Shown: piece after piece, positions 8,661-14,313 of the stretch
Layout of the letters: the number at the start of each line of letters is the position of its first letter
Numbering within the stretch: the first letter of the stretch is position 1
Source of the DNA: a virus
Strand: one strand, 5' to 3'
Virus record (IMG/VR): IMGVR_UViG_3300046048_000459
Span: 1 to 28,326 of that record
Length of the DNA: 28,326 nt
Program-made: the position numbers and the translations under genes
The notes under the pieces: model-generated
Told to the model about the DNA's origin: nothing
What the model saw: the letters and a program-made list of their open reading frames with translations, nothing else
Database searches by the model: none

Positions 8661-8879
8661 CTAGGAGCCATGAATACGAAATCTGCATCTTGTCTTAAAC
8701 ATACCGTCCTCCTCCCTTGTCTCTGGTCGCTTTCTCCAGACGAATGTAAAAGAATCGTATTTGTTCATGGCTTCCGTGAGCTTGCGGTATATTGTTTCTT
8801 TTATGGCGTCCTCTACCATCTCTTTATCAAAGGCCCCTAATTCATAGGTTTCATATTCTGTACTCTGTTCTTCCGGCAT
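8661..8879 (-). CDS. Small AT-rich hypothetical protein upstream of terL
   Basis: A protein of about 72 residues, MPEEQSTEYETYELGAF…CRFRIHGS, acidic in its first half and basic in its second. I chose the ATG at 8879 because AAGAGG lies 8 nt upstream. Met codons at 8900 and 8903 and a start at 8939 lack such a site. It is visibly richer in AT than terL or terS, which suggests separate acquisition. I do not recognise it. It ends 3 bases before terL and separates the two terminase genes together with the next small gene. Confidence 0.6.
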   Translation of the reverse strand: MPEEQSTEYETYELGAFDKEMVEDAIKETIYRKLTEAMNKYDSFTFVWRKRPETREEDGMFKTRCRFRIHGS

Positions 8880-8994
8880 GACTTTTGCCTCTTTCGTCAT
8901 CATGGAAAAACAATGGCGAAGCCGGCCGGGATGCCACACCGGTTAACAGCCTGTTGGCTCTGCGCGTGCACGCGCCGGCTGATCCTGATGGGCT

Positions 8995-9303
8995 TCATTG
9001 TTTCATTGCTTCGCGGCTACGGCATGGCACCGAAGCAGGTCCAATCGGAACGCGCGCTTGCCGCGCGGTAATCAGTGCTTCACGTAGCCAATCGGGCGGT
9101 TCGTATTCGCCGTTCTGGTCTTTAGCGTGTATCTCAGCTATCCAGATGAGGGCTTGCCCGAGTTGTTTGCGGTCCACTAGCAGGCGCCCAAGGGCCGCGT
9201 AACAGTACGCGAGCAGGTCATTGGCATCGGCTAATGCGTTGCGCCCGCCGACACCGATGGCGCATTGATGCTGGAGGGCCTCTATTTCAGCGTCAGTCCT
9301 CAT
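8995..9303 (-). CDS. Hypothetical helical protein between terS and terL
   Basis: A protein of about 102 residues, mostly alpha-helical by composition (LADANDLLAYCYAALGRLLVDRKQLGQALIWIAEIHA). The repeated Leu/Ala spacing suggests a TPR-like or helical hairpin fold, but no family is certain. I chose the ATG at 9303, which lies inside the 3' end of terS (11-base overlap), rather than an in-frame start at 9336 deeper in terS. The overlap suggests co-translation with the small terminase. Confidence 0.6.
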   Translation of the reverse strand: MRTDAEIEALQHQCAIGVGGRNALADANDLLAYCYAALGRLLVDRKQLGQALIWIAEIHAKDQNGEYEPPDWLREALITARQARVPIGPASVPCRSREAMKQ

Positions 9304-9964
9304 CGCCGTTGTCCTCGACGAGCTCCGCCTGGCCATCGATCAGTGCGCCAGCGGATTGGCGCTCCAGCTCCGCGAGGCGAGCCGCTAACTGATCGCTCGA
9401 CATTGCCGCTAGCTGCACGGGGCCGCCACCAGGTCCAGATAACTCGACCTGCTCTCGGAATACGCCCAGGTTGCGCGCCATTAACTCAAGGGCTTTTCCT
9501 TGTCCGGCGACGGCTGGGCGGTAGACCGGCACGTCCACTACCTGAGCTTCCAGTTCGCCGTCTTCTCCCTCAGAGACCTTCACTTGGCTCTCAAGGACGG
9601 GGATCTCGCCGCTTGACTGCGCTAATAAGCGACGCACACCACGGTAATACTCGGTGATGCTGAATTGAGATTCGCGCGCGGCAACCTCTCTGCGGTGCGC
9701 AATCGCGGCTGCTACGGCGGGTTCCGCGAGGATTTTGCTTGCGTAGGAATGCGATGTGCCGCGCGCCATCGGCTTCATCCCTGTCTCTGCGCGGGCCGTT
9801 ATCAGCGCTTGAACCGCAACCTCTCCGTTCGTGAGAAACGCTTTAACGAACGCTTGGCGCAGCAAATCAAGCCCCTTTCCGGGATCGTTCTTCACCGACA
9901 CCCGCCGCGCGGTATAGCGCCGCGGCTTGTGATCGGTTTCGCCTATCGCTAAAGCGTCGGTCAT
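9293..9964 (-). CDS. terS: Terminase small subunit (DNA recognition)
   Basis: This 223-residue protein recognises the packaging site and loads DNA onto TerL. The N-terminal half has an HTH-like helical region ending in SHSYASKILAEPAVAAAI, a hallmark of Terminase_2-type small subunits. The middle contains the conserved SITEYYRGVRRLLAQ, and a later helix, GKALELMARNLGVF, is also typical. The C-terminus is acidic (ELVEDNGDED). It is the first gene of the leftward head operon and starts at the control region. No good Shine-Dalgarno is visible in front of the ATG, so translation may depend on leader structure. Confidence 0.85.
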   Translation of the reverse strand: MTDALAIGETDHKPRRYTARRVSVKNDPGKGLDLLRQAFVKAFLTNGEVAVQALITARAETGMKPMARGTSHSYASKILAEPAVAAAIAHRREVAARESQFSITEYYRGVRRLLAQSSGEIPVLESQVKVSEGEDGELEAQVVDVPVYRPAVAGQGKALELMARNLGVFREQVELSGPGGGPVQLAAMSSDQLAARLAELERQSAGALIDGQAELVEDNGDED

Positions 9965-10003
9965 CGGTCAATTCTACTATTTTTCTAACAGATCAATCGG
10001 CAC

Positions 10004-10034
10004 AACCTATGGCACATTTCGTGCCAATCGTCAA
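10004..10034 (-). promoter_or_regulatory. Candidate leftward promoter with operator-like palindrome before terS
   Basis: Read on the minus strand, TTGACG (10029-10034) is a possible -35 box, and TAGGTT (10004-10009) or ATAGGT (10005-10010) is a weak -10 box with 18-19 nt spacing. Between them lies the palindrome TGGCAC-5 nt-GTGCCA (10010-10026), well placed for a repressor or activator. It would start a leader of about 30 nt for terS. The poor -10 box suggests the promoter needs an activator. Confidence 0.35.
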
Positions 10035-10051
10035 CATCTATCGCTCTGCGC

Positions 10052-10089
10052 AAAAAAAACCCGCGGGAGGGGAGTGACTCGACCGCGGG
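10052..10089 (-). terminator. Rho-independent terminator reading leftward, upstream of terS
   Basis: On the minus strand, a 7-bp GC stem, CCCGCGG (10083-10089) with CCGCGGG (10060-10066), is followed by eight T (complement of the A-run at 10052-10059). This is a complete intrinsic terminator for RNA entering from the right. No T-run exists on the plus strand. Its position in front of the late genes suggests either insulation or an antitermination target. Confidence 0.75.
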
Positions 10090-10144
10090 CAACTGCTTTG
10101 ACTACCAGGAAGGAGATGGGCAGTAGAGGACCAGATGAGCCTAG

Positions 10145-10174
10145 AGTGTACCTCTGACCTGCTCGCGCCATCAA
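10145..10174 (-). promoter_or_regulatory. Candidate leftward promoter upstream of the terminator
   Basis: On the minus strand, TTGATG (10169-10174) and TACACT (10145-10150) are spaced 18 nt. RNA would start near 10138 and meet the terminator about 50-85 nt later, before reaching terS. The match is moderate. Its main support is that a promoter is needed to give the terminator something to stop. Confidence 0.3.
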
Positions 10175-10316
10175 CACAATCCGACATGCCCCACAACGCC
10201 CCTAAACGCCCCGTAGCGCCATCGTCTACCGACCCGCTACCGTCGCCTTACTTCCACTCGCAGTCGCCTCCTGCGCCCGTTTAGGCACACTGGCGCCCGC
10301 GCGTGTGCTGCATGGC

Positions 10317-10376
10317 AGATCCCCCGTGTGATGACCAACCCGGGATGCGTCCATCCAGGGGGGGGATCTCCCTGGA
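10317..10376. repeat. Nested inverted repeats in control region
   Basis: AGATCCCCC (10317-10325) is inverted as GGGGGATCT (10361-10369). A competing pair is TCCAGGG (10354-10360) with CCCTGGA (10370-10376). The two hairpins share sequence, so they are mutually exclusive folds. No gene with a credible start lies here. Confidence 0.45.
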
Positions 10377-10550
10377 CAGCAGGGGTCCCGTCGAGCTGGA
10401 GAGCGGCTGGGCAGCGGTCCATACAGGGGTTTTTGAGGCGTTTCCTTAAAAATCAATCACCTAACAGTGCGTTATGTGGCTGTTTACTAGAACCCCTTTA
10501 AAATCAACCGCCTAACAGAACTTACGAAAAAACGCTAAAAATGCCTCACC

Positions 10551-10609
10551 TATGCGCACGCGCGCACGCGCGAGGGAGGGGGCCGGAAAAAAAATTCTAG
10601 GGGAGGGGG
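10551..10609 (+). other. Alternating purine-pyrimidine tract followed by G-runs (Z-DNA / G4 potential)
   Basis: Positions 10551-10572 alternate purine and pyrimidine without a break and are mostly CG and CA steps. G-runs follow at 10574-10576, 10578-10582, 10600-10603 and 10605-10609, which could in principle make a quadruplex on the plus strand with one long loop. Both lie just upstream of the rightward promoter candidate. Confidence 0.4.
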
Positions 10610-10619
10610 TACCGTTATT

Positions 10620-10648
10620 TTGTTAGGTTGTTGTAGTCCCTCTATATA
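10620..10648 (+). promoter_or_regulatory. Candidate rightward promoter (distal)
   Basis: TTGTTA (10620-10625), a 17-nt spacer and TATATA (10643-10648) give a reasonable sigma70 match. The -35 box overlaps an inverted CCTAACA motif (TGTTAGG, 10621-10627), so the iteron-binding protein could also control it. It would drive the plus-strand operon with a leader of about 225 nt. Confidence 0.4.
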
Positions 10649-10746
10649 TCCTTATTTTTCAGTATGTTGTGTGTGTGTTGCGCCTAACACTGGCCTAACA
10701 ACGTGAAACAAACGTCAGATCTGGCATGGAAACAAACGAAAAAAAA

Positions 10747-10775
10747 TTTACACGTAGGAAAAGATGTCCTACACT
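10747..10775 (+). promoter_or_regulatory. Candidate rightward promoter with operator palindrome in the spacer
   Basis: TTTACA (10747-10752), a 17-nt spacer and TACACT (10770-10775) match sigma70 consensus at 5 of 6 and 4 of 6 positions. The spacer holds the perfect inverted repeat GTAGGA (10754-10759) and TCCTAC (10767-10772), overlapping the -10 box as a repressor operator would. RNA would start near 10782, about 100 nt before the first plus-strand gene. Confidence 0.5.
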
Positions 10776-10879
10776 TAAGTTGCACGGAGAGATCAGAAAC
10801 CGACCAACCAACCCAAAACCACGGGTGTCAGATTTGACGAAAATCTGTTTGGCGCCCCTTGAGCGACCTGGAGAGCACC

Positions 10880-11122
10880 ATGAACGAGCGGAAGAAAATG
10901 ACCGAATCTGATCTCCGCGCCGTCCTCGCGGCCGAGGGATTCTCGTGGGAGATCGACGCCGAAATATCCCTGCTCGGAGCAGACACGATTATCGCGGCCA
11001 TGGAAGGGGACGGCGATCTAGCGACCGACGCAGGATGGGACGAGAACATCGTCAACGATGTGATCTCCAGAGCCCGCGCGATGGGATTCCGCGCCGTCTT
11101 CCGTGACGACTACCATCCCTAG
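10880..11122 (+). CDS. Hypothetical protein, first gene of rightward operon
   Basis: An 80-residue protein. I chose the ATG at 10880 because GGAGAG lies 4 nt upstream. The TTG at 10859 is in frame but has no site. The sequence is compact and mixed: MTESDLRAVLAAEGFSW reads like a helix, followed by an acidic region (AAMEGDGDLATDAGW) and the end FRAVFRDDYHP. There is no signal peptide or membrane segment. The family is unknown to me. As the promoter-proximal gene it may be among the first phage proteins made. Confidence 0.65.
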   Translation: MNERKKMTESDLRAVLAAEGFSWEIDAEISLLGADTIIAAMEGDGDLATDAGWDENIVNDVISRARAMGFRAVFRDDYHP

Positions 11123-11137
11123 AGACCAGAGAAACCG

Positions 11138-11344
11138 ATGAAAACCATGACCACAGACGAACTGCTGGAGACCCTGGAAAACTGCCAATACAGCTACGGG
11201 GATGGCAAATGCCGAATCGTCAACGACTCCTCCGAGATCGAGGCCGATGGCGAGATGTGGGCTGTGGTCAACGATCACGGCAACGTCGAGATTGGCTACA
11301 AGGGGCGCAACGGGCGCCTGTACTGGGTCGGCGGGCTCGTGTAG
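11138..11344 (+). CDS. Hypothetical small protein
   Basis: A 68-residue protein. It looks like a small beta-rich domain: acidic helix first (TTDELLETLENCQYSYGDG), then alternating short strands (EMWAVVNDHGNVEIGYKGRNG), ending YWVGGLV. It lies 15 bases after the previous gene. The upstream AGAGACCAGAGA is a loose Shine-Dalgarno of the kind used in this operon. I cannot assign a function. Confidence 0.65.
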   Translation: MKTMTTDELLETLENCQYSYGDGKCRIVNDSSEIEADGEMWAVVNDHGNVEIGYKGRNGRLYWVGGLV

Positions 11345-11368
11345 CCCACATAACAAGAGGATCAGACG

Positions 11369-11605
11369 ATGAAATACCAAGGCCACACAAACAAAACACA
11401 CTGGAATGTTGCGTTGTGGATCGGAAACGATGAACCACTGTATCGCATGGCTCAGAGCTACATCAGGATATACCGCAACAACGGAGGGCGGAAAGCGGCG
11501 GCAACCGCAATGCTCAACGATCTGCACGACAATGGAATTACCGAAACGCCCGACGGGTATCGGTACAGCGCGAGCGCCATCCGCGCAGCAATGGTTGGAA
11601 TGTAG
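11369..11605 (+). CDS. Small phage protein with WNVALWIGNDE motif (DUF7249-like)
   Basis: A 78-residue protein. The motif HWNVALWIGNDEPLYRMAQ (residues 11-29) is a recognisable signature of a family of small phage and plasmid proteins, often annotated as DUF7249. The family often ends with a 'TPDG…' turn, seen here as ITETPDGYRYS. The molecular function is unknown. It lies in the small-gene operon after an AAGAGGATC site. The domain name is from memory and is less certain than the motif. Confidence 0.7.
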   Translation: MKYQGHTNKTHWNVALWIGNDEPLYRMAQSYIRIYRNNGGRKAAATAMLNDLHDNGITETPDGYRYSASAIRAAMVGM

Positions 11606-11683
11606 CGCCAGAGTCCTAGCCATGGCGTCCCGCGGGGCGCCAGAACGAGGGCGCTACCGCCCCGGACAACCAGGAGAGACAAA

Positions 11684-12013
11684 ATGAAACCGATCACCAA
11701 ATACGAAGCCGTTGACGAGACCCTCGAACAGGTCGTCTGGGCACAGAAGCGCAGCTGGGGCGGGGCCGTCATCCCGTCCATCTCCATCCTCGATGTCGCC
11801 AACCGCATCGCCCGCGTTGACGCCCTCGGCAAGACTTCCAAGCGCGACCTGGAGACCATCCGCTCTGCGTTCGCCGAGGTGGCCGAGGAGCATGGGCTGA
11901 CGTTGCATCGTTACTTCGACGGCGACTGGCAGCTCGTGGTTCCCTTCGAGCCGCTCAGGCTGAGCGTACCGCAGGGTGACGAGTGGTGCGAAGGGACTTC
12001 CAACCAGTGGTGA
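11684..12013 (+). CDS. Hypothetical protein
   Basis: A 109-residue protein with a helical first part (KRDLETIRSAFAEVAEEHGLTLHRY) and a mixed C-terminal half (WQLVVPFEPLRLSVPQG). No motif is recognised. It starts 5-6 nt after AGGAGAG, in a context (CCGCCCCGGACAACCAGGAG, 11657-11676) that looks like a degenerate form of the stem-loop cassette found before later genes. A short GC hairpin also sits in the 78-nt gap before it. Function unknown. Confidence 0.65.
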   Translation: MKPITKYEAVDETLEQVVWAQKRSWGGAVIPSISILDVANRIARVDALGKTSKRDLETIRSAFAEVAEEHGLTLHRYFDGDWQLVVPFEPLRLSVPQGDEWCEGTSNQW

Positions 12014-12031
12014 GCGACAAGTCTCAGCGTC

Positions 12032-12051
12032 GAGGGCTGCGTGCAGCCCTC
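12032..12051 (+). other. Strong GC hairpin in gap between genes
   Basis: GAGGGCTGC (12032-12040) is perfectly complementary to GCAGCCCTC (12043-12051), with only GT between them. About four central nucleotides must stay unpaired. There is no T-run, so termination would be inefficient. It could protect or process the upstream message. Confidence 0.45.
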
Positions 12052-12095
12052 CGCGATGCGCCTGCATCAGATAAAAGAAGAGGACCAGACAATGA

Positions 12096-12120
12096 CCCTA
12101 GGGACGGGGCCAACCGGAGA
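12096..12120 (+). repeat. Stem-loop/SD cassette copy 1 (degenerate)
   Basis: The core GGGACGGGGCCAACCGGAGA (12101-12120) is identical to copy 2. The left arm is changed to CCCTA, leaving a weaker stem. The SD GGAGA lies 6 nt before the ATG at 12127. A 12-codon reading frame from 12091 crosses this copy and ends on the next start, but other copies have no such frame. Confidence 0.7.
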
Positions 12121-12126
12121 AAGCGA

Positions 12127-12333
12127 ATGAGCATTCAATACGCAAAAACCGCATACGTGGACGGATGGGGAAGCGACCGGAACGCCCGCCGAGTGCATGG
12201 GCTCACTGAGGATGAGCGAAAAGCCATCCGGAACGGCCAGGAAATTAGGCTGACCGGGTGCCCTGTGTATCATGGCGAGACTGAAAGGAAAATCGTTGAG
12301 ATCGGCGGCCGGTTTTACTGCCGCATGCCCTGA
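12127..12333 (+). CDS. Hypothetical small protein
   Basis: A 68-residue protein beginning MSIQYAKTAYVDGWGSDRN. The first cassette copy provides its ribosome-binding site. It contains a helical LTEDERKAIRNGQEI followed by a short strand-rich end (VEIGGRFYCRMP). It could be a small nucleic-acid or protein-binding domain, but nothing specific is recognised. The frame is open upstream to 11983, but only the ATG at 12127 has a proper Shine-Dalgarno. Confidence 0.65.
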   Translation: MSIQYAKTAYVDGWGSDRNARRVHGLTEDERKAIRNGQEIRLTGCPVYHGETERKIVEIGGRFYCRMP

Positions 12334-12346
12334 AATCCAGAACAAC

Positions 12347-12375
12347 CCGCCCCAGGGACGGGGCCAACCGGAGAG
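12347..12375 (+). repeat. Stem-loop/SD cassette copy 2
   Basis: Stem GCCCC (12349-12353) pairs with GGGGC (12360-12364) around the loop AGGGAC. CCAAC and the SD GGAGAG follow. The start codon of the next gene is at 12381. This copy is closest to the consensus. Confidence 0.85.
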
Positions 12376-12380
12376 ACAAG

Positions 12381-12743
12381 ATGAAGAGGCACGGTAAAAT
12401 TATCAATGCAGCGAAGGTCCGGAAGGGCCGGAAAGCCCTGAGGGAAATAGCGCACGGAAAGGATCTTCTCGCTGTTAGAGCCCGTCACCTCATTTCCCGT
12501 GGGGCAGTATTTGCAGAGGGATTCGGCAGTCTGCTTGAACAAGCAGGGGCGCCACTATCCTTCGCCGTGAAGGCGGAGCTGATATGGTCGGCCGCATATC
12601 CTGAAGCGGCCGAATTGGCCGCTCGGGAGTGGGAAGATGCTGCGGAGAATCATGAGACCGACAAGTGCTACTGCATTGCCGAGCTGATCAGGGAAGCCGC
12701 CCAACTGGAGAAACTCGATGAAAATTATTCACAAAATCGGTGA
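12381..12743 (+). CDS. Hypothetical protein, helical
   Basis: A 120-residue protein with a very basic start (MKRHGKIINAAKVRKGRKALRE) followed by Ala/Glu-rich helices (AELIWSAAYPEAAELAAREWEDAAENHE). The basic N-terminus could bind nucleic acid. I recognise no family. Its last 26 bases overlap the next gene in another frame, so the two are likely co-translated. Confidence 0.65.
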   Translation: MKRHGKIINAAKVRKGRKALREIAHGKDLLAVRARHLISRGAVFAEGFGSLLEQAGAPLSFAVKAELIWSAAYPEAAELAAREWEDAAENHETDKCYCIAELIREAAQLEKLDENYSQNR

Positions 12744-12942
12744 GATCACTTTCGTACAAACCCACGAAACTGACGGCTGGATTTGGGCGCATGTTGGGCA
12801 GATCTCCATGCCGCTTGCCCGATTTTACGACGATGAAGGGAACCTATATTCCTTTTACGACGAAGTCCACCCATACCGCGAAGTGCGCTTGGCGCATGCG
12901 TCAGGAGCGACATGGGAAGCCCTCGACGATTTTCAGCAGTGA
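12718..12942 (+). CDS. Hypothetical small protein, aromatic-rich
   Basis: A 74-residue protein, MKIIHKIGEITFVQTHETDG…, rich in aromatic residues (WIWAHVG, ARFYDDEGNLYSFYDEVHPY) and acidic at the end. It is probably a small beta domain. The start lies within the previous gene, with CTGGAGAAACTCG just upstream as Shine-Dalgarno. No stem-loop cassette precedes it, consistent with expression by coupling. Confidence 0.65.
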   Translation: MKIIHKIGEITFVQTHETDGWIWAHVGQISMPLARFYDDEGNLYSFYDEVHPYREVRLAHASGATWEALDDFQQ

Positions 12943-12954
12943 CAGCCGATAAAC

Positions 12955-12983
12955 CCGCCCCTGGGACGGGGCAAACCGGAGAG
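12955..12983 (+). repeat. Stem-loop/SD cassette copy 3
   Basis: GCCCC and GGGGC arms are conserved. The loop differs by one base (TGGGAC), and CAAAC replaces CCAAC. The SD GGAGAG precedes the ATG at 12990. Changes are in the loop and linker while the stem is kept. Confidence 0.85.
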
Positions 12984-12989
12984 AGAAAG

Positions 12990-13292
12990 ATGAGCATGAC
13001 AGCAGCCTTCGAGGCCGCCAGCCGCTACCCGAGCGGACTGACCCAGGAGCAGGAAAAGGCGGGAGCCGCCCTGTACAGGGTAGCCTGCGATTCGGTGGAT
13101 GGGTTTTCGAGATACGAACGGTCCCTGGCCAAAAGCCCGGTGCCCGATGGCAACGGATACTTCGACACCATGCGAAGGAACGCGATCATCCACGCCCGCA
13201 AGGAGCAGGATGCCGCATTCTGGTCCGTCATCCGGGCCGAGAAGGATGCTTCGGTGCGCGCATACGCCATCGCCATGGCGAATGATACGTAG
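12990..13292 (+). CDS. Hypothetical protein
   Basis: A 100-residue protein, MSMTAAFEAASRYPSGL…, mostly helical with scattered charges (RNAIIHARKEQDAAFWSVIRAEKDASVRAY). No signal peptide, membrane segment or known motif. The start at 12990 is set by the cassette SD. The frame is open further upstream (to 12912) but crosses the cassette and the end of the previous gene. Confidence 0.65.
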   Translation: MSMTAAFEAASRYPSGLTQEQEKAGAALYRVACDSVDGFSRYERSLAKSPVPDGNGYFDTMRRNAIIHARKEQDAAFWSVIRAEKDASVRAYAIAMANDT

Positions 13293-13301
13293 TCACTTAA
13301 T

Positions 13302-13330
13302 CCGCCCCAGGGACGGGGCCAACAGGAGAG
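13302..13330 (+). repeat. Stem-loop/SD cassette copy 4
   Basis: Stem and loop match copy 2. The linker is CCAACA and the SD GGAGAG, with the ATG at 13336. Confidence 0.85.
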
Positions 13331-13335
13331 CACAA

Positions 13336-13545
13336 ATGAGCGTTCAGATTTATCACATCGAAGGTTACTCCAGGGTCGATCATTTCGGCCAGGAGATCGT
13401 CAGACGAGCTGGTGAGCATCATCAAACGGTAGCGGAAGCCAGGCAAGCGGTTCGCGGGGTTATCGCGAGCTTGCCGAACTTGTGTCGCGATGCCGGTGCC
13501 CCGCGAATCGGCTGGTCGCGCGGCGACCGGCATGGAGTTATCTGA
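13336..13545 (+). CDS. Hypothetical small protein
   Basis: A 69-residue protein starting MSVQIYHIEGYSRVDHFGQ. A short strand region is followed by a helix (HHQTVAEARQAVRGVIASL) and a basic end. This beta-alpha pattern fits a small binding domain, but no family is recognised. The cassette provides the ribosome-binding site 6 nt before the ATG. Confidence 0.65.
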   Translation: MSVQIYHIEGYSRVDHFGQEIVRRAGEHHQTVAEARQAVRGVIASLPNLCRDAGAPRIGWSRGDRHGVI

Positions 13546-13555
13546 GCCAAACAAC

Positions 13556-13584
13556 CAGCCCCAGGGACGGGGCCAACTGGAGAG
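13556..13584 (+). repeat. Stem-loop/SD cassette copy 5
   Basis: GCCCC-AGGGAC-GGGGC is conserved and the linker is CCAACT. The SD GGAGAG lies 4-5 nt before the ATG at 13589. Confidence 0.85.
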
Positions 13585-13588
13585 ACCA

Positions 13589-13756
13589 ATGAAAACCGAA
13601 TACAACGACAATACCCTGACCGTTATCGACGAAGATGGCGGGATCTGGTGGCCTAGCGAAGAGGCTCAAGAAGAAATCGAAGCGAGCGAAAACCCAGAAC
13701 TCGCGGCGATGCTGATTTGCGAATATCAGCCGATGCGCGGACGCTGGGCGCAGTAA
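13589..13756 (+). CDS. Small acidic hypothetical protein
   Basis: A 55-residue protein with many Asp and Glu (MKTEYNDNTLTVIDEDGGIW, then EEAQEEIEASENPE). Small acidic phage proteins are often inhibitors that mimic DNA or bind host enzymes. Here that is only a possibility suggested by charge. The start is fixed by cassette copy 5. Confidence 0.6.
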   Translation: MKTEYNDNTLTVIDEDGGIWWPSEEAQEEIEASENPELAAMLICEYQPMRGRWAQ

Positions 13757-13774
13757 CAACAGCGGAGAGCAGAC

Positions 13775-14269
13775 ATGATTTATGAAGCATTATACGGAAA
13801 GGACGGCTATGATGCCGCGCTGAAACAGGTTAAGCACTGGATCTCAAGTGACGGTTACTACCGAGCTCCGCATGGAAGTGGAGCGGCTTCGCTGGCGGAA
13901 AAGAAGTACGGTTGGCCGGCCGGATGTCGTGGTAAGAAGGCAAAACCAGATCCGTTTTGTCCGATAGCGAAGCCGGAGGAATCGCAAATAGATGAATTTG
14001 CCGAAATCCAATGGATGTCTTGTACCGGCAACATCGCAAGGTTGACTTTCGACCATGCGCAAAAGTCGGTTACGCTGCTGATTGATTCGCGCCGGCACGG
14101 GATTCCATCCGTGTTTTATTTCTGCGGCAATGATTCTCCGACACCCCAAAGTGTGCTTCGCTACGAAACGCAGCAACCAACATGGCAGTGGTGGGAGAAC
14201 GCAGACATGAAGAGGGAAGGGGCGGAAAGGGGGGCGGAAAGGCGGAAAGGGGCCAGGCTCAAACGTTAG
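13775..14269 (+). CDS. Hypothetical protein with low-complexity basic tail
   Basis: A 164-residue protein. The N-terminal part includes YDAALKQVKHWISSDGYYRAP and the motif YGWPAGCRGKKAKPDPFCP, with two Cys. The middle is strand-rich (ARLTFDHAQKSVTLLIDSRR). The last 20 residues (MKREGAERGAERRKGARLKR) come from a G/A-rich DNA stretch that looks like repeat expansion. GGAGAG precedes the ATG without the stem-loop cassette. Codon use is more AT-rich than its neighbours. Not recognised. Confidence 0.6.
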   Translation: MIYEALYGKDGYDAALKQVKHWISSDGYYRAPHGSGAASLAEKKYGWPAGCRGKKAKPDPFCPIAKPEESQIDEFAEIQWMSCTGNIARLTFDHAQKSVTLLIDSRRHGIPSVFYFCGNDSPTPQSVLRYETQQPTWQWWENADMKREGAERGAERRKGARLKR

Positions 14270-14279
14270 TAACGAACAT

Positions 14280-14308
14280 CCGCCCCAGGGACGGGGCCAA
14301 CAGGAGAA
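14280..14308 (+). repeat. Stem-loop/SD cassette copy 6
   Basis: It is identical to copy 4 except that the final base gives GGAGAA. The ATG of the next gene is at 14314. This is the last copy: following genes overlap and do without it. Confidence 0.85.
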
Positions 14309-14313
14309 CGACA

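Larger units (their letters stand above)
10449..10700. repeat. Iteron-like CCTAACA repeats, candidate origin or regulator-binding region
   Basis: Two 19-bp copies of AAAATCAAYCRCCTAACAG lie at 10449-10467 and 10500-10518 (17 of 19 identical, 51 bp apart). GCCTAACA recurs at 10682-10689 and 10693-10700 (11 bp apart), and the inverted form TGTTAGG is at 10621-10627. They surround the most AT-rich stretch of the region. Such arrays usually bind a replication initiator or regulator. Which of the two applies here is unknown. Confidence 0.5.

Noticed and set aside
10135-10284. 49-codon plus-strand frame after a GAGG site in the control region
   Set aside because: Pro/Ser-rich, and it overlaps the leftward promoter candidate. 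No coding signs beyond the start context.
10226-10456. Minus-strand frames in the control region
   Set aside because: Pro/Arg-rich without start signals, and the DNA is dominated by hairpins.
10726-10911. 61-codon plus-strand frame in the control region
   Set aside because: No ribosome-binding site. It covers the promoter/palindrome at 10747-10775 and overlaps the better-supported gene at 10880.
12091-12129. 12-codon leader peptide across cassette copy 1
   Set aside because: Its ATG is specific to copy 1. The other five copies have no equivalent frame, so a conserved leader function is unlikely.
12096-14308. CRISPR array
   Set aside because: The repeats are spaced hundreds of bases apart by complete genes and each ends at a start codon.
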